Shown in pieces: positions 37,657-46,888 of a stretch of DNA of 64,000 nt. The position numbers and the translations under genes are program-made. Origin of the DNA: Allofrancisella inopinata (GTDB taxonomy: Bacteria > Pseudomonadota > Gammaproteobacteria > Francisellales > Francisellaceae); assembly GCF_012222965.1 (NCBI RefSeq), contig NZ_CP038241.1, positions 992,001 to 1,056,000 of the forward strand, in the 5' to 3' direction. Numbering within the stretch: position 1 is the first letter of the stretch; every line of letters starts with the position of its first letter. Under the pieces are notes generated by a model. That model was not told where the DNA came from, searched no databases, and worked only from the letters and a program-made list of their open reading frames with translations.

Positions 37657-39750
37657 TTACTGTAATCTAGAAATATCTGCCACGCTAGTAAATAGTAGAC
37701 GTAGCTTACTTAATAAAGCTACTCTATTAGCTCTGATTTGTAAATTTTCATCCATCACCATTACATTATCAAAAAACTTACTAATTGTTTCATCCAGAGT
37801 TGCTAATAATTCTAATGCTTGTGAGTACTCTCTTTTAGATACTAACTCTTTTATTTTACTAGCCACCTTATCTATCTGGTTAGCTAAATTTAGCTCATAA
37901 TCATTATCTACAGTTTTAGCTAAATCAATATCGTAACTTGAAATAGCATCTTGTGAGTTTTTACTTAATATGTTAGCAACTCGTTTATTTGAAGCAATCA
38001 AGCTTTGTGATTTTTCAGAACCTCCAAACTCTATAACAGCTTTGACACGTCTATCAAAGTCTTTTATAGATTGATAACCAGTACTACTAATTGACTCAAA
38101 TATATCTGCCGATACACCCTCCTCTTTATAAAGATTTTTTAACCTGTCTAAACAAAAAGATTTTACTTCTTCTTTAGTATTAGAATTTAAATACAAATTA
38201 TTCACCTCTTTATAACTGGTTAAAGCAAGCTCTATAACTTTATCTAAAGACGTATGTAAATCTGTGTCTCGCAAAATGCGTAGTATACCTATTGCAGATC
38301 TGCGTAGTGCAAAAGGATCTTTATTACCAGTTGGTTTTTGTCCAATACCGAAGATACCTACTAAAGTATCTAACTTCTCTGCTAAAGCTACACAGCTTGC
38401 CACCGTAGTTGTTGGCAATTCAGCTCCAGAATATTTTGGCCAGTATTGTTGTTCTATAGCATTAGCTATAACATCAGGTTCACCATGCACTTTAGCGTAG
38501 TATTTACCAATAATACCCTGCAAATCTGTAAACTCAAAAACCATATCAGATATTAAATCTGCTTTAGCAAGCAAACCAGCTCTATATGCCGCTTGTATAT
38601 CTATATCATTAAGCTTAGCAAGCTCTTTGGAAGTTTTAGCTATTCTTTGCGCTTTTTGGTACATATTACCAAGCTTATTGTGAAACGTAACATTTTCTAG
38701 TCTAGGCAGTAAACTATCTAGAGGACGCTTAAGATCTGTATCATAAAAAAATGCTGCATCTGCAAGTCTAGCATTCATAACCTTTTGATTACCAGTAATT
38801 ACAAGCTCTGGTTTAGTGCTTTTAATATTTGAAATTGTAATAAAGTTAGCAACTAATTTATTTTGATTATCTAAAAGTGCAAAGCATTTTTGATGCTCTT
38901 GCATCGATGAAATTAATGCTTCTTGTGGCACCCTTAAAAAGTCTTTATTAAAACCACATAGCATAGCATTTGGATATTCTACTATAGCACAGACTTCATC
39001 AACAAGATCACTATCAAGGACAACTTTATAGCCATGTTGTTTTGCTAGATTTTGAGCTTGTTCTATAATCATTTGTCTACGCTTATCCCAATCTACTATA
39101 ACCATAGCATTCTCTAAGGCATCTATATAACTAGCTACTGAGGTTATTGTGATACCAGCTGGATTATGAAACCTATGACCATAAGTAACATTAGTAGCTT
39201 TATGACCTAAAATCTCCATATCTACGATATCATCACCATACAAAGCTAAAACCCAATGTACAGGTCTTACAAACTCAGCGTCAGAAGTGCCCCACCGCAT
39301 CATCTTTGGAATTGGCAACTGCTTTAGGGCTTTTGTTATAATCTCTTGAAGTAAGACTACAGTTTTCTGTCCTTTTTGGATGCTTTTATAAAAAAGCTTT
39401 TCACCTTTTGGAGTATCTATTTTTTGTAATTGCTCAAATTCAACTCCACAAGATTTTGCAAACCCTAAACCAACTTGTGTTGGCTGATTGTCTTTATATG
39501 CGATACTTACTAAAGGTCCTTGTTTTTCAACTATTAGATCGTTTTGTGATTCTGCTAAACCATTTATTATAAATGCTAAACGTCGCGGTGATGCAATCCA
39601 TTTAGTTTGAGCAAATTCAACCCCTGCTTGTTTTAGCTGATCCTCAACACTTATTAGCAATGATTGAGCTAAACTTTTTAAAGCTTTTGGTGGTAGCTCT
39701 TCTGTACCTAATTCAAATAAAAAATCTTTTGTAACATTATCATTATTCAT
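37657..39750 (-). CDS. glyS: Glycyl-tRNA synthetase beta subunit
   Basis: 697 residues, the usual size. It starts DFLFELGTEELPPKALKSLA, the family N-terminal signature, and has EFVRPVHWVLALYGD, FHNKLGNMYQKA and a C-terminal anticodon-binding domain with VMVMDENLQIRANRVALL. It pairs with GlyQ to charge tRNA-Gly. glyQ is not adjacent in this window, so the two subunit genes are separated here. Confidence 0.96.
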   Translation of the reverse strand: MNNDNVTKDFLFELGTEELPPKALKSLAQSLLISVEDQLKQAGVEFAQTKWIASPRRLAFIINGLAESQNDLIVEKQGPLVSIAYKDNQPTQVGLGFAKSCGVEFEQLQKIDTPKGEKLFYKSIQKGQKTVVLLQEIITKALKQLPIPKMMRWGTSDAEFVRPVHWVLALYGDDIVDMEILGHKATNVTYGHRFHNPAGITITSVASYIDALENAMVIVDWDKRRQMIIEQAQNLAKQHGYKVVLDSDLVDEVCAIVEYPNAMLCGFNKDFLRVPQEALISSMQEHQKCFALLDNQNKLVANFITISNIKSTKPELVITGNQKVMNARLADAAFFYDTDLKRPLDSLLPRLENVTFHNKLGNMYQKAQRIAKTSKELAKLNDIDIQAAYRAGLLAKADLISDMVFEFTDLQGIIGKYYAKVHGEPDVIANAIEQQYWPKYSGAELPTTTVASCVALAEKLDTLVGIFGIGQKPTGNKDPFALRRSAIGILRILRDTDLHTSLDKVIELALTSYKEVNNLYLNSNTKEEVKSFCLDRLKNLYKEEGVSADIFESISSTGYQSIKDFDRRVKAVIEFGGSEKSQSLIASNKRVANILSKNSQDAISSYDIDLAKTVDNDYELNLANQIDKVASKIKELVSKREYSQALELLATLDETISKFFDNVMVMDENLQIRANRVALLSKLRLLFTSVADISRLQ

Positions 39751-39792
39751 TATAAAACCTTTAATAAAATTTCTATTCTACAATTAAACCTA

Positions 39793-39816
39793 GGTACCCT
39801 GAGCTTGCTGAAGTGC
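39793..39816. repeat. Extragenic repeat fragment (ccctgagcttgctgaag type)
   Basis: ggtaccctgagcttgctgaa lies in the glyS-tatD gap. Sequences of the form ccctgagcttg(c/t)cgaaggg are common extragenic repeats in several gammaproteobacteria; this is a partial copy judged by likeness only. Confidence 0.35.
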
Positions 39817-39868
39817 AATAAAACACCTAAATCAAACCCCACCAAACCTAATTAGTTTAACTACAACG

Positions 39869-39936
39869 TTTATACATAAAATACCTGAAAAATACAGGTT
39901 TCTATTTTTGTCTTTATTGACGATTTTATGTATAAA
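39869..39936. repeat. 68-bp inverted-repeat element, copy A
   Basis: Perfect 14-bp inverted ends (TTTATACATAAAAT / ATTTTATGTATAAA) enclose a nested hairpin ACCTG-aaaaata-CAGGT and the segment tttctatttttgtctttatt. An inverted, longer relative occupies 43737-43894. It lies upstream of tatD and could act as a small transposon remnant or as a structured RNA element. Confidence 0.6.
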
Positions 39937-39986
39937 TAACTTGATGTATTATATCTCAATCCAGATAAGATTTTAATAAAACTACT

Positions 39987-40733
39987 ATGTTTATCGATAC
40001 ACATTGCCATTTGGATTTTACTATTTTTGATAAAAACCGCCAAAACTTGATTTTTGAGTGTGATAAACTTGGTGTTAAAAGGTTTATAAATCCAGCAACT
40101 CAAAGCTCCAGTTGGGACAAACTACTAACTATAAATAAGCAATTTAATAATATCCATATATGTTTTGGTTTACATCCTATTTTTATAGACTTACATCAAG
40201 ATTCTGACATTTTTAAATTAGAAGAATATACTCAAAACACTAAAACTAAACTTATAGGTGAAATTGGTTTAGATAAACGTCTACAAAACTTTGATAAGCA
40301 GATTAAGTTTTTTAAAAGCCAAATCAATATTGCAAAAAACCTTAATAAAAAAGTTATTATTCACTCCGTTAGATCTCATAATGAAATTATAAAAATTATC
40401 AAAACTACCAACTTTACAAGTGGTGGTATAATTCATGCTTTTAATGCTAACACTGATATAGCTAAAACGTATATTGATCTTGGCTTTAAGCTAGGCATAG
40501 GTAGTATTATTTCACACCCACACTCAAAGCTAAAGCAAACCTTGAAAAATATAGACTCAAAAAATATTGTTTTAGAAACTGATTCTCCAGATATGCAACT
40601 TTATACAGAACAACAAAGTACTAATACGCCCAAAAACATACCTAAAATTTTTGAGCTTGTAAGCAATATTTATGAATTAAACCCTGATATACTAAAACAA
40701 CAAATTTATAATACTAGTCTAGAGTTTATCTAA
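39987..40733 (+). CDS. tatD: TatD-family metal-dependent hydrolase
   Basis: 248 residues, TIM-barrel amidohydrolase/DNase. Metal-binding motifs are [10 protein letters not shown] at the N-terminus, [23 protein letters not shown] and LETDSPDM. These enzymes act as 3'-5' exonucleases or DNases in repair and may edit D-tyrosyl-tRNA-like substrates in some cases; the exact cellular role is open. E. coli YjjV/YcfH-type relatives are equally possible names. The stop is 2 bp before recF. Confidence 0.88.
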   Translation: MFIDTHCHLDFTIFDKNRQNLIFECDKLGVKRFINPATQSSSWDKLLTINKQFNNIHICFGLHPIFIDLHQDSDIFKLEEYTQNTKTKLIGEIGLDKRLQNFDKQIKFFKSQINIAKNLNKKVIIHSVRSHNEIIKIIKTTNFTSGGIIHAFNANTDIAKTYIDLGFKLGIGSIISHPHSKLKQTLKNIDSKNIVLETDSPDMQLYTEQQSTNTPKNIPKIFELVSNIYELNPDILKQQIYNTSLEFI

Positions 40734-40735
40734 AA

Positions 40736-41791
40736 ATGTATATATCTAATTTACGACTTCAAAACTTTAGAAATATACAATCTAAAAGTTTTGATTTTAA
40801 CTCTAGTATTAACTTTATTATTGGCAAAAATGGCTCTGGAAAGACTTCTATACTTGAGGCTATATATTTTTTATCTCATAGTAGATCATTTCGTAGCTCT
40901 CAGCTTAACCGAATAGTCAACCATGATGCTGATGAGTTTATCATATTTGCAAAAGCTTATAATTCTGATGAAATAACAATGGCTATATCTCGTAAAAAAA
41001 ATGGTAGTAGTATCTCTAAGCTTAATTTAGAAATACAAAAAAACTATACTGAAATTACTAGAAATCTGCCCATACAGTTAATCAATCCTGAAGCTTTTAA
41101 TCTAATTAATTCTGGAGCTCAACAACGGTGCAAAATCCTTGATTGGGGAGCATTTTACCTTGATAAAACTTTTCTAAAAATATGGCAACAAACTAAATTT
41201 CTTGTAAAACAAAGAAATTCCGCTCTAAAGCAAAACTACCCTCATACTTACATAGTAGGTATAGATAAAAAACTTAATGAATTTGGCAATATCCTTGACT
41301 TAAAAAGGCAAAGTTACTTTACAAAACTAAAACCTAAAATCTACGAAATACTTACCAAATTTAACCCAGACTTGCAATTAAATATAGAATATTACCGTGG
41401 TTGGAATAGTGATAAAAGTCTAATGGAAGTTTTAACAGAATCTTTTGATTATGACAATAAATATAAGATCACTAATCATGGTCCACATAAGGCTGATATC
41501 GTCTTGACTATAAATAACAAACCTATACAAGATATATTTTCAAGAGGGCAGCAAAAATTGCTTATTTGCGCTATAAAATTAGCTCAAGGAGAAATCCATA
41601 ACCTTGAAAATGAAAATAAATGTATCTATTTAATAGATGATATAACTTCTGAGCTAGATAATAACCATACTCAAATGTTATTTAACTATCTAAAGAAACT
41701 AAGCTCACAAGTTTTTATAACTACTACAGAAGAAAGTAAAATTTTAGATTTCATCGAACAAGATAATCATATTATAAGGATCAAAGAATAG
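40736..41791 (+). CDS. recF: DNA replication and repair protein RecF
   Basis: 351 residues, SMC-like ABC ATPase that loads RecA at gaps together with RecO and RecR. Walker [19 protein letters not shown], signature [17 protein letters not shown], Walker [13 protein letters not shown]. recF is not with dnaA-dnaN-gyrB here; it follows tatD by 2 bp. recO also occurs in this window at 44577. Confidence 0.94.
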   Translation: MYISNLRLQNFRNIQSKSFDFNSSINFIIGKNGSGKTSILEAIYFLSHSRSFRSSQLNRIVNHDADEFIIFAKAYNSDEITMAISRKKNGSSISKLNLEIQKNYTEITRNLPIQLINPEAFNLINSGAQQRCKILDWGAFYLDKTFLKIWQQTKFLVKQRNSALKQNYPHTYIVGIDKKLNEFGNILDLKRQSYFTKLKPKIYEILTKFNPDLQLNIEYYRGWNSDKSLMEVLTESFDYDNKYKITNHGPHKADIVLTINNKPIQDIFSRGQQKLLICAIKLAQGEIHNLENENKCIYLIDDITSELDNNHTQMLFNYLKKLSSQVFITTTEESKILDFIEQDNHIIRIKE

Positions 41792-41811
41792 AAGCCTATA
41801 TTAATTAATCA

Positions 41812-41850
41812 TTGCCGTAAAGACGGTAAGCTTTTAGCTTTTAGCTTTTA
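41812..41850 (+). terminator. Probable terminator after recF
   Basis: ttgccgt-aaag-acggtaa forms a 7-bp stem (one G-U pair) followed by gcttttagcttttagctttta, a T-rich tail with three copies of a gcttttа-type unit. It lies 20 bp after the recF stop. Confidence 0.55.
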
Positions 41851-42015
41851 TCCAGTATTTGAAGGATCCCCGTGTCAAGCACGATGACGACGAGTTAGGT
41901 AGTGTTAAATAGGCTTTTATGATTAAACCAACAAGTTTAGAAAATGGAACTGTTGAAAACTAAAAATATCAACCAATTTAGTATAAATATTTTTATATAT
42001 TTACTAATTATCCTC
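41851..42015. repeat. Gap between recF terminator and 6S RNA promoter, with extragenic repeat
   Basis: No gene is seen. Positions 41864-41890 hold ggatccccgtgtcaagcac followed by gatgacga, a partial copy of the ccccgtgtcaagcacgggg extragenic repeat type common in bacteria. Around 41949 ggaactgttgaaaa resembles the gggactgttgcaa repeat near 16068 and 31828. Confidence 0.4.
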
Positions 42016-42045
42016 TTGCACACTAAAATCAACTTATCTTATAAT
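42016..42045 (+). promoter_or_regulatory. Sigma70-type promoter of 6S RNA
   Basis: TTGCAC (42016-42021), an 18-bp spacer, then a consensus TATAAT (42040-42045). A start about seven bases later (~42052) falls just before the base-paired 5' end of the 6S RNA. Confidence 0.7.
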
Positions 42046-42051
42046 AGATAC

Positions 42052-42256
42052 ATAAGTTTAGCTGTCTGGGTTATTCGTAATTTGGTTACAATCTTGAGCC
42101 GATAGTTTTACTAAAGGGAGTTTTGGTGTTTCACCTAGAGAGCAAGCTTTGGTATCTTTTAGATATTAGCAAAGAAGCCCAACGGTGGAACTATGACACC
42201 CACTTGATACCACAGGGATCAAGAACATTGGACCAAAACGGTAACCTGGATAGCTA
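42052..42256 (+). ncRNA. ssrS: 6S RNA
   Basis: About 200 nt between recF and the folate cyclo-ligase gene, the conserved location of 6S RNA (ssrS-ygfA). The ends pair: agctgtctgggtta at 42060-42073 with taacctggatagct at 42242-42255, all pairs counting G-U. The internal landmarks cttgagccgatagttt and aagaagccca match conserved stretches of proteobacterial 6S RNA, and the cacttgat ... atcaagaac hairpin corresponds to the 3' arm. 6S RNA mimics an open promoter and binds sigma70-RNA polymerase in stationary phase. Confidence 0.85.
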
Positions 42257-42264
42257 ATTTATTT

Positions 42265-42810
42265 ATGAATAAATCACAAATACGTAAACAATTATTACAA
42301 ATTCGTAATGATCTTCCAAATAAAGATCTATTATCTGAAGATATTGCTAATAAGGTTATTAACTACATAAACCAGAATTTTACAACTCCTAAAATTGCTA
42401 GTTTTCTCTCCTTAAAAAATGAAGTTAACACAAAAACTATAAATAACTATTTTGAAGTTTACCTACCAATAATACACCCTTGTATTAAGCATGGACTCTG
42501 GTTTGCAAAAGACACTAAGTCCTATTACACAAACAAATACAAAATCAACGAGCCGGTGTATTCAATAACTAGCGTTACAGCACCTTGGGAGCTTGATATA
42601 ATAATAATCCCATTAGTAGGATTCAACAAACAAAAATACCGTATGGGTATGGGTGGTGGATACTATGACTATTCATTACACTTTAAAAAAAACTTTAAGT
42701 ATCCATTAATTATAGGTATAGCCTTTGATGAACAACAAAATAATGGTATTATCATAGATATACATGATATACAACTTGATATAATTATTACTCCAACAAG
42801 GATTCTGTAA
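42265..42810 (+). CDS. fau: 5-formyltetrahydrofolate cyclo-ligase
   Basis: 181 residues. It converts 5-formyl-THF to 5,10-methenyl-THF with ATP. The N-terminal NKSQIRKQLLQIRND, the KNEVNTKTINNYF region and the diagnostic C-terminal RMGMGGGYYDYSL are present. It begins ~10 bp after the 6S RNA, the conserved ssrS-ygfA arrangement, and is likely cotranscribed with it. It abuts the BolA-like gene. Confidence 0.92.
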   Translation: MNKSQIRKQLLQIRNDLPNKDLLSEDIANKVINYINQNFTTPKIASFLSLKNEVNTKTINNYFEVYLPIIHPCIKHGLWFAKDTKSYYTNKYKINEPVYSITSVTAPWELDIIIIPLVGFNKQKYRMGMGGGYYDYSLHFKKNFKYPLIIGIAFDEQQNNGIIIDIHDIQLDIIITPTRIL

Positions 42811-43089
42811 ATGGACATTTCGACTTTAGTAGATCAAATAAAGCAACGTATATTATCTAAACTTGATCCTAAAGCAAATATTAAACTAACAGATGAGACT
42901 TATAAACATATTAAGCACAAAGGCTACACTGAAGGAAAATACCATCTACTGCTAGAAATAGAGTCCAATAAACTTAACTCTATACCTAAATTATCCTCAC
43001 ATAAACAAGTATATATAGCAATTGGTGATTTAATGGCATATATACATGCATTATCTATTAAAATTAAACCGGAGCAAGTCGATGTTTGA
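42811..43089 (+). CDS. BolA-family protein
   Basis: 92 residues, directly after the fau stop. The C-terminal HKQVYIAIGDLMAYIHALSI matches the BolA motif (R/H-H-xx-VY-xx-L-xx-x-xx-x-IHALSI). The middle holds YHLLLEIESNKLN, as in the class II fold. BolA/IbaG-like proteins bind [2Fe-2S] clusters with monothiol glutaredoxins or act as DNA-binding regulators. The usual metal-ligand Cys/His loop is not obvious. Its end overlaps the DedA gene start. Confidence 0.78.
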   Translation: MDISTLVDQIKQRILSKLDPKANIKLTDETYKHIKHKGYTEGKYHLLLEIESNKLNSIPKLSSHKQVYIAIGDLMAYIHALSIKIKPEQVDV

Positions 43090-43708
43090 TTTTATAATAC
43101 ATTTTAACTCTTATATAAACTATTTTGTTGACACTCTAGGAATGTGGTTTTACGTTTTACTTTTTATAATTATATTCTGTGAGACTGGAATCGTGTTAGG
43201 AATATTTTTCCCCGGAGACTCTTTACTTTTTACAATTGGCTTAACAGCAGCTGCTACTAGTATTAATATACATGTAGCTGTTTTTACAATATGCATAGCT
43301 GCTATAATAGGGGATTCTTGCAACTATATTACAGGTAAGTTTATAGGTGAAAAGATGTTCCGCCCTCATGCGCCTATACTTAAATCTGTATATTTAGAAA
43401 AGACCAAATTATTTTTAGAAAAAAATGGAACTAAAGCAATTATATTTTCACGCTTTATTGCTTTTGTAAGAACATTAACACCTTTTGTAGCAGGGATTAG
43501 TAGGATGAACTATCCTAAGTTTGTTATTTTAGGCTCGCTTTCAGCTATTATTTGGTCTTTTTCTATTACTTATACTGTTTATTTTTTCAGTGAAAATAAA
43601 TTTATAAAAGAAAATTTAAGCTTGATAATTATTCTGGTGATAGTCGCAGTCATAGGACAAGTGATATTAAAGTACATCCTTAATAAAATAAAAACAAAAA
43701 GATCTTAA
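43082..43708 (+). CDS. DedA-family membrane protein (copy 1)
   Basis: 208 residues from the ATG at 43082, which has GGAG just upstream and overlaps the bolA-like stop; a longer frame from 43046 would lie inside that gene. About six membrane helices; the DedA/VTT motifs FCETGIVLGIFFPGDSLLF, GDSCNYITGKFIGEK and SRFIAFVRTLTPFVAGISRM are all present. DedA proteins act as membrane undecaprenyl phosphate or phospholipid flippases/transporters. A paralogue lies 217 bp downstream. Confidence 0.88.
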   Translation: MFDFIIHFNSYINYFVDTLGMWFYVLLFIIIFCETGIVLGIFFPGDSLLFTIGLTAAATSINIHVAVFTICIAAIIGDSCNYITGKFIGEKMFRPHAPILKSVYLEKTKLFLEKNGTKAIIFSRFIAFVRTLTPFVAGISRMNYPKFVILGSLSAIIWSFSITYTVYFFSENKFIKENLSLIIILVIVAVIGQVILKYILNKIKTKRS

Positions 43709-43736
43709 CCTTTGATAATTATTTTTCTATAATCTT

Positions 43737-43894
43737 ACATAAAATACTTGAAAATGCGGGATTTATATCAAAGTATCTTTGTATGAGTTTAGTGCTATGG
43801 ATTGCAGATAATAGCTAGCTATTATCAAAATTTAAAGTACTAAAATCATCAATAAAGACAAAAATAGAAACCTGTATTTTCAAGCATTTTATGT
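43737..43894. repeat. 158-bp inverted-repeat element, copy B (inverted relative of 39869-39936)
   Basis: Ends are ACATAAAATACTTGAAAAT and its inverse with one mismatch. The right half, read on the minus strand, matches copy A closely: tacaggtttctatttttgtc then tttattga. Inside is a perfect 20-bp palindrome (43807-43826, gataatagctagctattatc). It separates two dedA paralogues. No ORF. Confidence 0.6.
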
Positions 43895-43925
43895 ATAAAT
43901 CTAAATCATTTGGAAAAGTTTATTA

Positions 43926-44588
43926 ATGGACACTATAACAGCACTGTTGCATATTATCTTACACTTAGATGAGTTTGTAAGTACTTATATTAATATATTG
44001 GGCGACTGGACCTATCTATTACTCTTTATAGTCATATTTTGTGAAACAGGATTAGTAGTTACACCATTTTTACCTGGTGATTCACTACTTTTTGCAATTG
44101 GCTTAACAGGTGCTGTCACTACACTAAATGTTCACCTAGTTGCCCCTATTTTAGTTTTAGCTGCTATTTGTGGAGACTCTTGTAACTACTTTTTGGGTAG
44201 ATTTATTGGTAAAAGGATTTTTAAGGATGACGCTAAAATACTTAAAACAGCTCACCTTATTAAAGCCCAAAACTTCTTTAATAAATATGGAGGTAGAGCG
44301 ATAATTATTGCTAGATTTACACCATTAATTAGAACCTTGCTACCTTTCACTGCTGGTATGAGTAGGATGAGTTACATCAAATTTGTAGTATTAGGCGCAG
44401 TGGGAGCTTTTATTTGGGTATATTCTATCATCTATATAGCGTTCTGGTTTAGCAATAATGCTTTTGTAAGAAAATACTTTGGCTTATTTATAATTTTGAT
44501 AGTCGTTGTCTCTTTAATACCACCAACCATATCTTTCATTAAAGCTTATAGAACTAAATTTTCAACAAATAACAACTCATCTCTTTAA
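43926..44588 (+). CDS. DedA-family membrane protein (copy 2)
   Basis: 220 residues, paralogous along its length to the previous DedA gene: FCETGLVVTPFLPGDSLLFAI, GDSCNYFLGRFIGKR and ARFTPLIRTLLPFTAGMSRM. About six membrane helices, a DedA/VTT transporter. Tandem duplication separated by the 158-bp repeat element. The stop overlaps the convergent recO stop by 12 bp. Confidence 0.88.
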   Translation: MDTITALLHIILHLDEFVSTYINILGDWTYLLLFIVIFCETGLVVTPFLPGDSLLFAIGLTGAVTTLNVHLVAPILVLAAICGDSCNYFLGRFIGKRIFKDDAKILKTAHLIKAQNFFNKYGGRAIIIARFTPLIRTLLPFTAGMSRMSYIKFVVLGAVGAFIWVYSIIYIAFWFSNNAFVRKYFGLFIILIVVVSLIPPTISFIKAYRTKFSTNNNSSL

Positions 44589-45278
44589 ACTTAAATAATC
44601 TAATAAAAGTTTCCTACTTTGAAGCTGCTTACCTACCAAAATATTGTCTAACTTTAATCTTGTAACTCTAGCTATAACCTTTAAATCTTGTTCTGTCCAT
44701 TTATAGAGTGGTTCCCTTATCTTCATGAGGCTTAATCCTTTAACCGAGCTAGCACCAGCTACCGCAGCCTCTCTAAATCCAGCAAATAAAATATTGTAAT
44801 TTTTAGCTGGCTCTATATTGTAACCATCAAGGTCATGCTCAACATACACACCTTGCCCTAAACTCTCTAAAAGTTCTAACTCAAAAAATCTCAACAAATA
44901 CTTATAATTATCCTCACTCATATTACTCATAACAAAATCATATTTTTTAAAAAGTCTATCATCCTCATGAGAGTAGCTTAAAAGCAAAAAAATGAGTTCA
45001 TTTATATACTGTAAAGCTAAAAGATTAATGTATGATTTTTTATAAAAAGACTCTATAAACTCTATATTATAAATCTTATTTAATCCTGAGTCTCGCTTAG
45101 CTAGGCTTATCTGTCCACAAAGTTTAACTAATGGTTGATACAAATTTTGCTGTTTTTTACTAGTTCTAATAATTCCAGTGAGCTTACCAAACTCACTCGT
45201 AAATATAGAAACTAATAGAGAATTTTCCTTGTATTTACGCTGATGCAAGATATAAAACTCATAGAATCTATCTTTCAT
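44577..45278 (-). CDS. recO: DNA repair protein RecO
   Basis: 233 residues. N-terminal OB-fold begins FYEFYILHQRKYKENSLLVS, matching the A(I/F)VLxxRxYxExSLLV signature; the rest is helical. It lacks the zinc-finger cysteines of Gram-positive RecO, as in E. coli. It works with RecF/RecR to load RecA. It overlaps the following small gene's stop by 11 bp, so it is coupled to that gene and to the cysteine desulfurase. Confidence 0.88.
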   Translation of the reverse strand: MKDRFYEFYILHQRKYKENSLLVSIFTSEFGKLTGIIRTSKKQQNLYQPLVKLCGQISLAKRDSGLNKIYNIEFIESFYKKSYINLLALQYINELIFLLLSYSHEDDRLFKKYDFVMSNMSEDNYKYLLRFFELELLESLGQGVYVEHDLDGYNIEPAKNYNILFAGFREAAVAGASSVKGLSLMKIREPLYKWTEQDLKVIARVTRLKLDNILVGKQLQSRKLLLDYLSLKR

Positions 45279-45588
45279 TTAATTTCTCTATTAATTCTAT
45301 AAGCTGGACAGCATTTCTATATTTTATTTCAGGTAACCCAAATATGTCTATTAAATTTTCTAGTGATACTTTTACACTTTCATTAGCCTGCAATTTTAGC
45401 TGTAACCATTTTGCCATAGCTGTTATGTAAGCATCACCAAAAACTTTAAAAGAAATTTTTTCTTTACTTACGTAAATTTCTACTGTTGAAAAATTATCAT
45501 TAGTTTTATATTTTACTTGAGTAGGTAAAATCTCAGCATCATCTACTGATATCTTTGACAACATTTCTTTTACTAGACTATTGTACAC
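45268..45588 (-). CDS. Small protein resembling a cysteine-free NifU/IscU N-domain
   Basis: 106 residues, no cysteine at all. The central VSKEKISFKVFGDAYITAMA and the C-terminal LPEIKYRNAVQLIELIEKL align by eye with the FxxFGxGxAIA and LPPVKxHCSxLAxxAI regions of IscU/NifU scaffolds, at positions where those hold the cluster Cys. Its place between recO and a cysteine desulfurase (18 bp downstream of that gene) supports an Fe-S or sulfur-related ancestry. A pseudo-scaffold, or an unrelated family, are both possible. Confidence 0.4.
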   Translation of the reverse strand: MYNSLVKEMLSKISVDDAEILPTQVKYKTNDNFSTVEIYVSKEKISFKVFGDAYITAMAKWLQLKLQANESVKVSLENLIDIFGLPEIKYRNAVQLIELIEKLNER

Positions 45589-45606
45589 TTATTTTAACCT
45601 CAGTAT

Positions 45607-46788
45607 TTAAATAGTATCTGTATCACCAAAAGGTGATACTACTCTTAAAATATTCACCTTTTCTTTAATGAGCTCTGCTGCTTTGATTACTTCCTCTTGA
45701 GTTGTTGGTAATCCAAAAGAGACCCGAATTGTACTATCAGCATCGTCTGCACTTAAACCTATTGTCCTTAAGACATGAGATGGTTCTATTGCTTGAGAGT
45801 TACAAGCTGACCCCATTGATAAACAAACTCCATCAAGCATAGCTAGTAAAGTTTCTGCTTTTACACCTTTAATAGTTACATTTAAAATACCTGGATAACT
45901 ATGTTGTAAGTCTGTATTAATCTTTATGTTCTTGATTATTTTGAGTTGCTCTAAAAATATATCGCGTAACTTATTAATACGCTTATAATTTACATCTTTA
46001 TTACTAAATATATCTTTGCAAGCTTCAGCTAACGCAAAAATCTGATAATTAGGTAATGTTCCAGCTCGCATTCCAAATTCCTGCACACCGCCATGGATTT
46101 GTTTTACTAACTTAACCCTAGGAGCCTTCGATCTGACATATAAAAAGCCTATTCCTTTAGGTGCATATATCTTATGTCCAGATACTGATAACAAGTCAAT
46201 ATTCATAGCTTTAATATCTAAGTTCACCTTACCATAGCCTTGAGCTGCATCAACATGAAAAAAAACTTTATTACGTTTAGTAATCTCGCCTATCTTAACT
46301 AGATCATTCATAGTGCCTAGCTCATTATTTACAGCCATTAAACTCACTAATATAGTTCGTTTAGTAATAGCCTTTTCAAGATCTAAAATACTCACTTTAC
46401 CTTTACTATTCACATCTAGATAAGTCACATCATACCCTTGTGTTTCTAGATATCTACAAACATCTAAGACAGCCTTATGCTCAGCTTTTGATGCAATTAT
46501 ATGTTTCCCTTTATCACTATAAGCTTGAGCGATGCCTTTTATAGCTAAATTATTAGATTCAGTAGCTCCTGAGGTAAACATTATTTCTCTATTTAAAACC
46601 CCTAAAGTTTTAGCAATATCCTCCCTTGCTGTTTCAATTTGATCTTTTATTTTTTCAGCGTCTTCATAAGTAGATGACCCTGAGTTAAAAAAATAATTAT
46701 TATCGTTATTTATATAGTTTATAAGTTTATTTTTAACCGTTTCACTTAGTGGTGTAGTAGCAGCATAATCCAGATAGATAAAGCTCAT
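45607..46788 (-). CDS. Cysteine desulfurase (NifS/IscS class V aminotransferase)
   Basis: 393 residues. PLP lysine in LLSVSGHKIYAPKGIGFLY, cofactor motif FHVDAAQGYGK and the flexible loop Cys in SMGSACNSQAIEPSHVL. The opening FIYLDYAATTPLSETV is diagnostic. It supplies persulfide sulfur for Fe-S cluster or thio-modification. The short spacing to the Cys-free IscU-like gene suggests a mini-operon desulfurase-scaffold-like-recO. Whether it is IscS proper is not decidable here. Confidence 0.9.
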   Translation of the reverse strand: MSFIYLDYAATTPLSETVKNKLINYINNDNNYFFNSGSSTYEDAEKIKDQIETAREDIAKTLGVLNREIMFTSGATESNNLAIKGIAQAYSDKGKHIIASKAEHKAVLDVCRYLETQGYDVTYLDVNSKGKVSILDLEKAITKRTILVSLMAVNNELGTMNDLVKIGEITKRNKVFFHVDAAQGYGKVNLDIKAMNIDLLSVSGHKIYAPKGIGFLYVRSKAPRVKLVKQIHGGVQEFGMRAGTLPNYQIFALAEACKDIFSNKDVNYKRINKLRDIFLEQLKIIKNIKINTDLQHSYPGILNVTIKGVKAETLLAMLDGVCLSMGSACNSQAIEPSHVLRTIGLSADDADSTIRVSFGLPTTQEEVIKAAELIKEKVNILRVVSPFGDTDTI

Positions 46789-46888
46789 TTAATCCGATAT
46801 TTCTTTCAATTAATAGCTAATATTGTTATTATATCAAATAATTGCGTACATAGTACTTTAACAAAATCACTAACACGTCTAAGCTCTA

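Noticed and set aside
43807-43826. Perfect palindrome as a repressor operator
   Set aside because: It lies in the middle of an inverted-repeat element, not next to a recognisable promoter.
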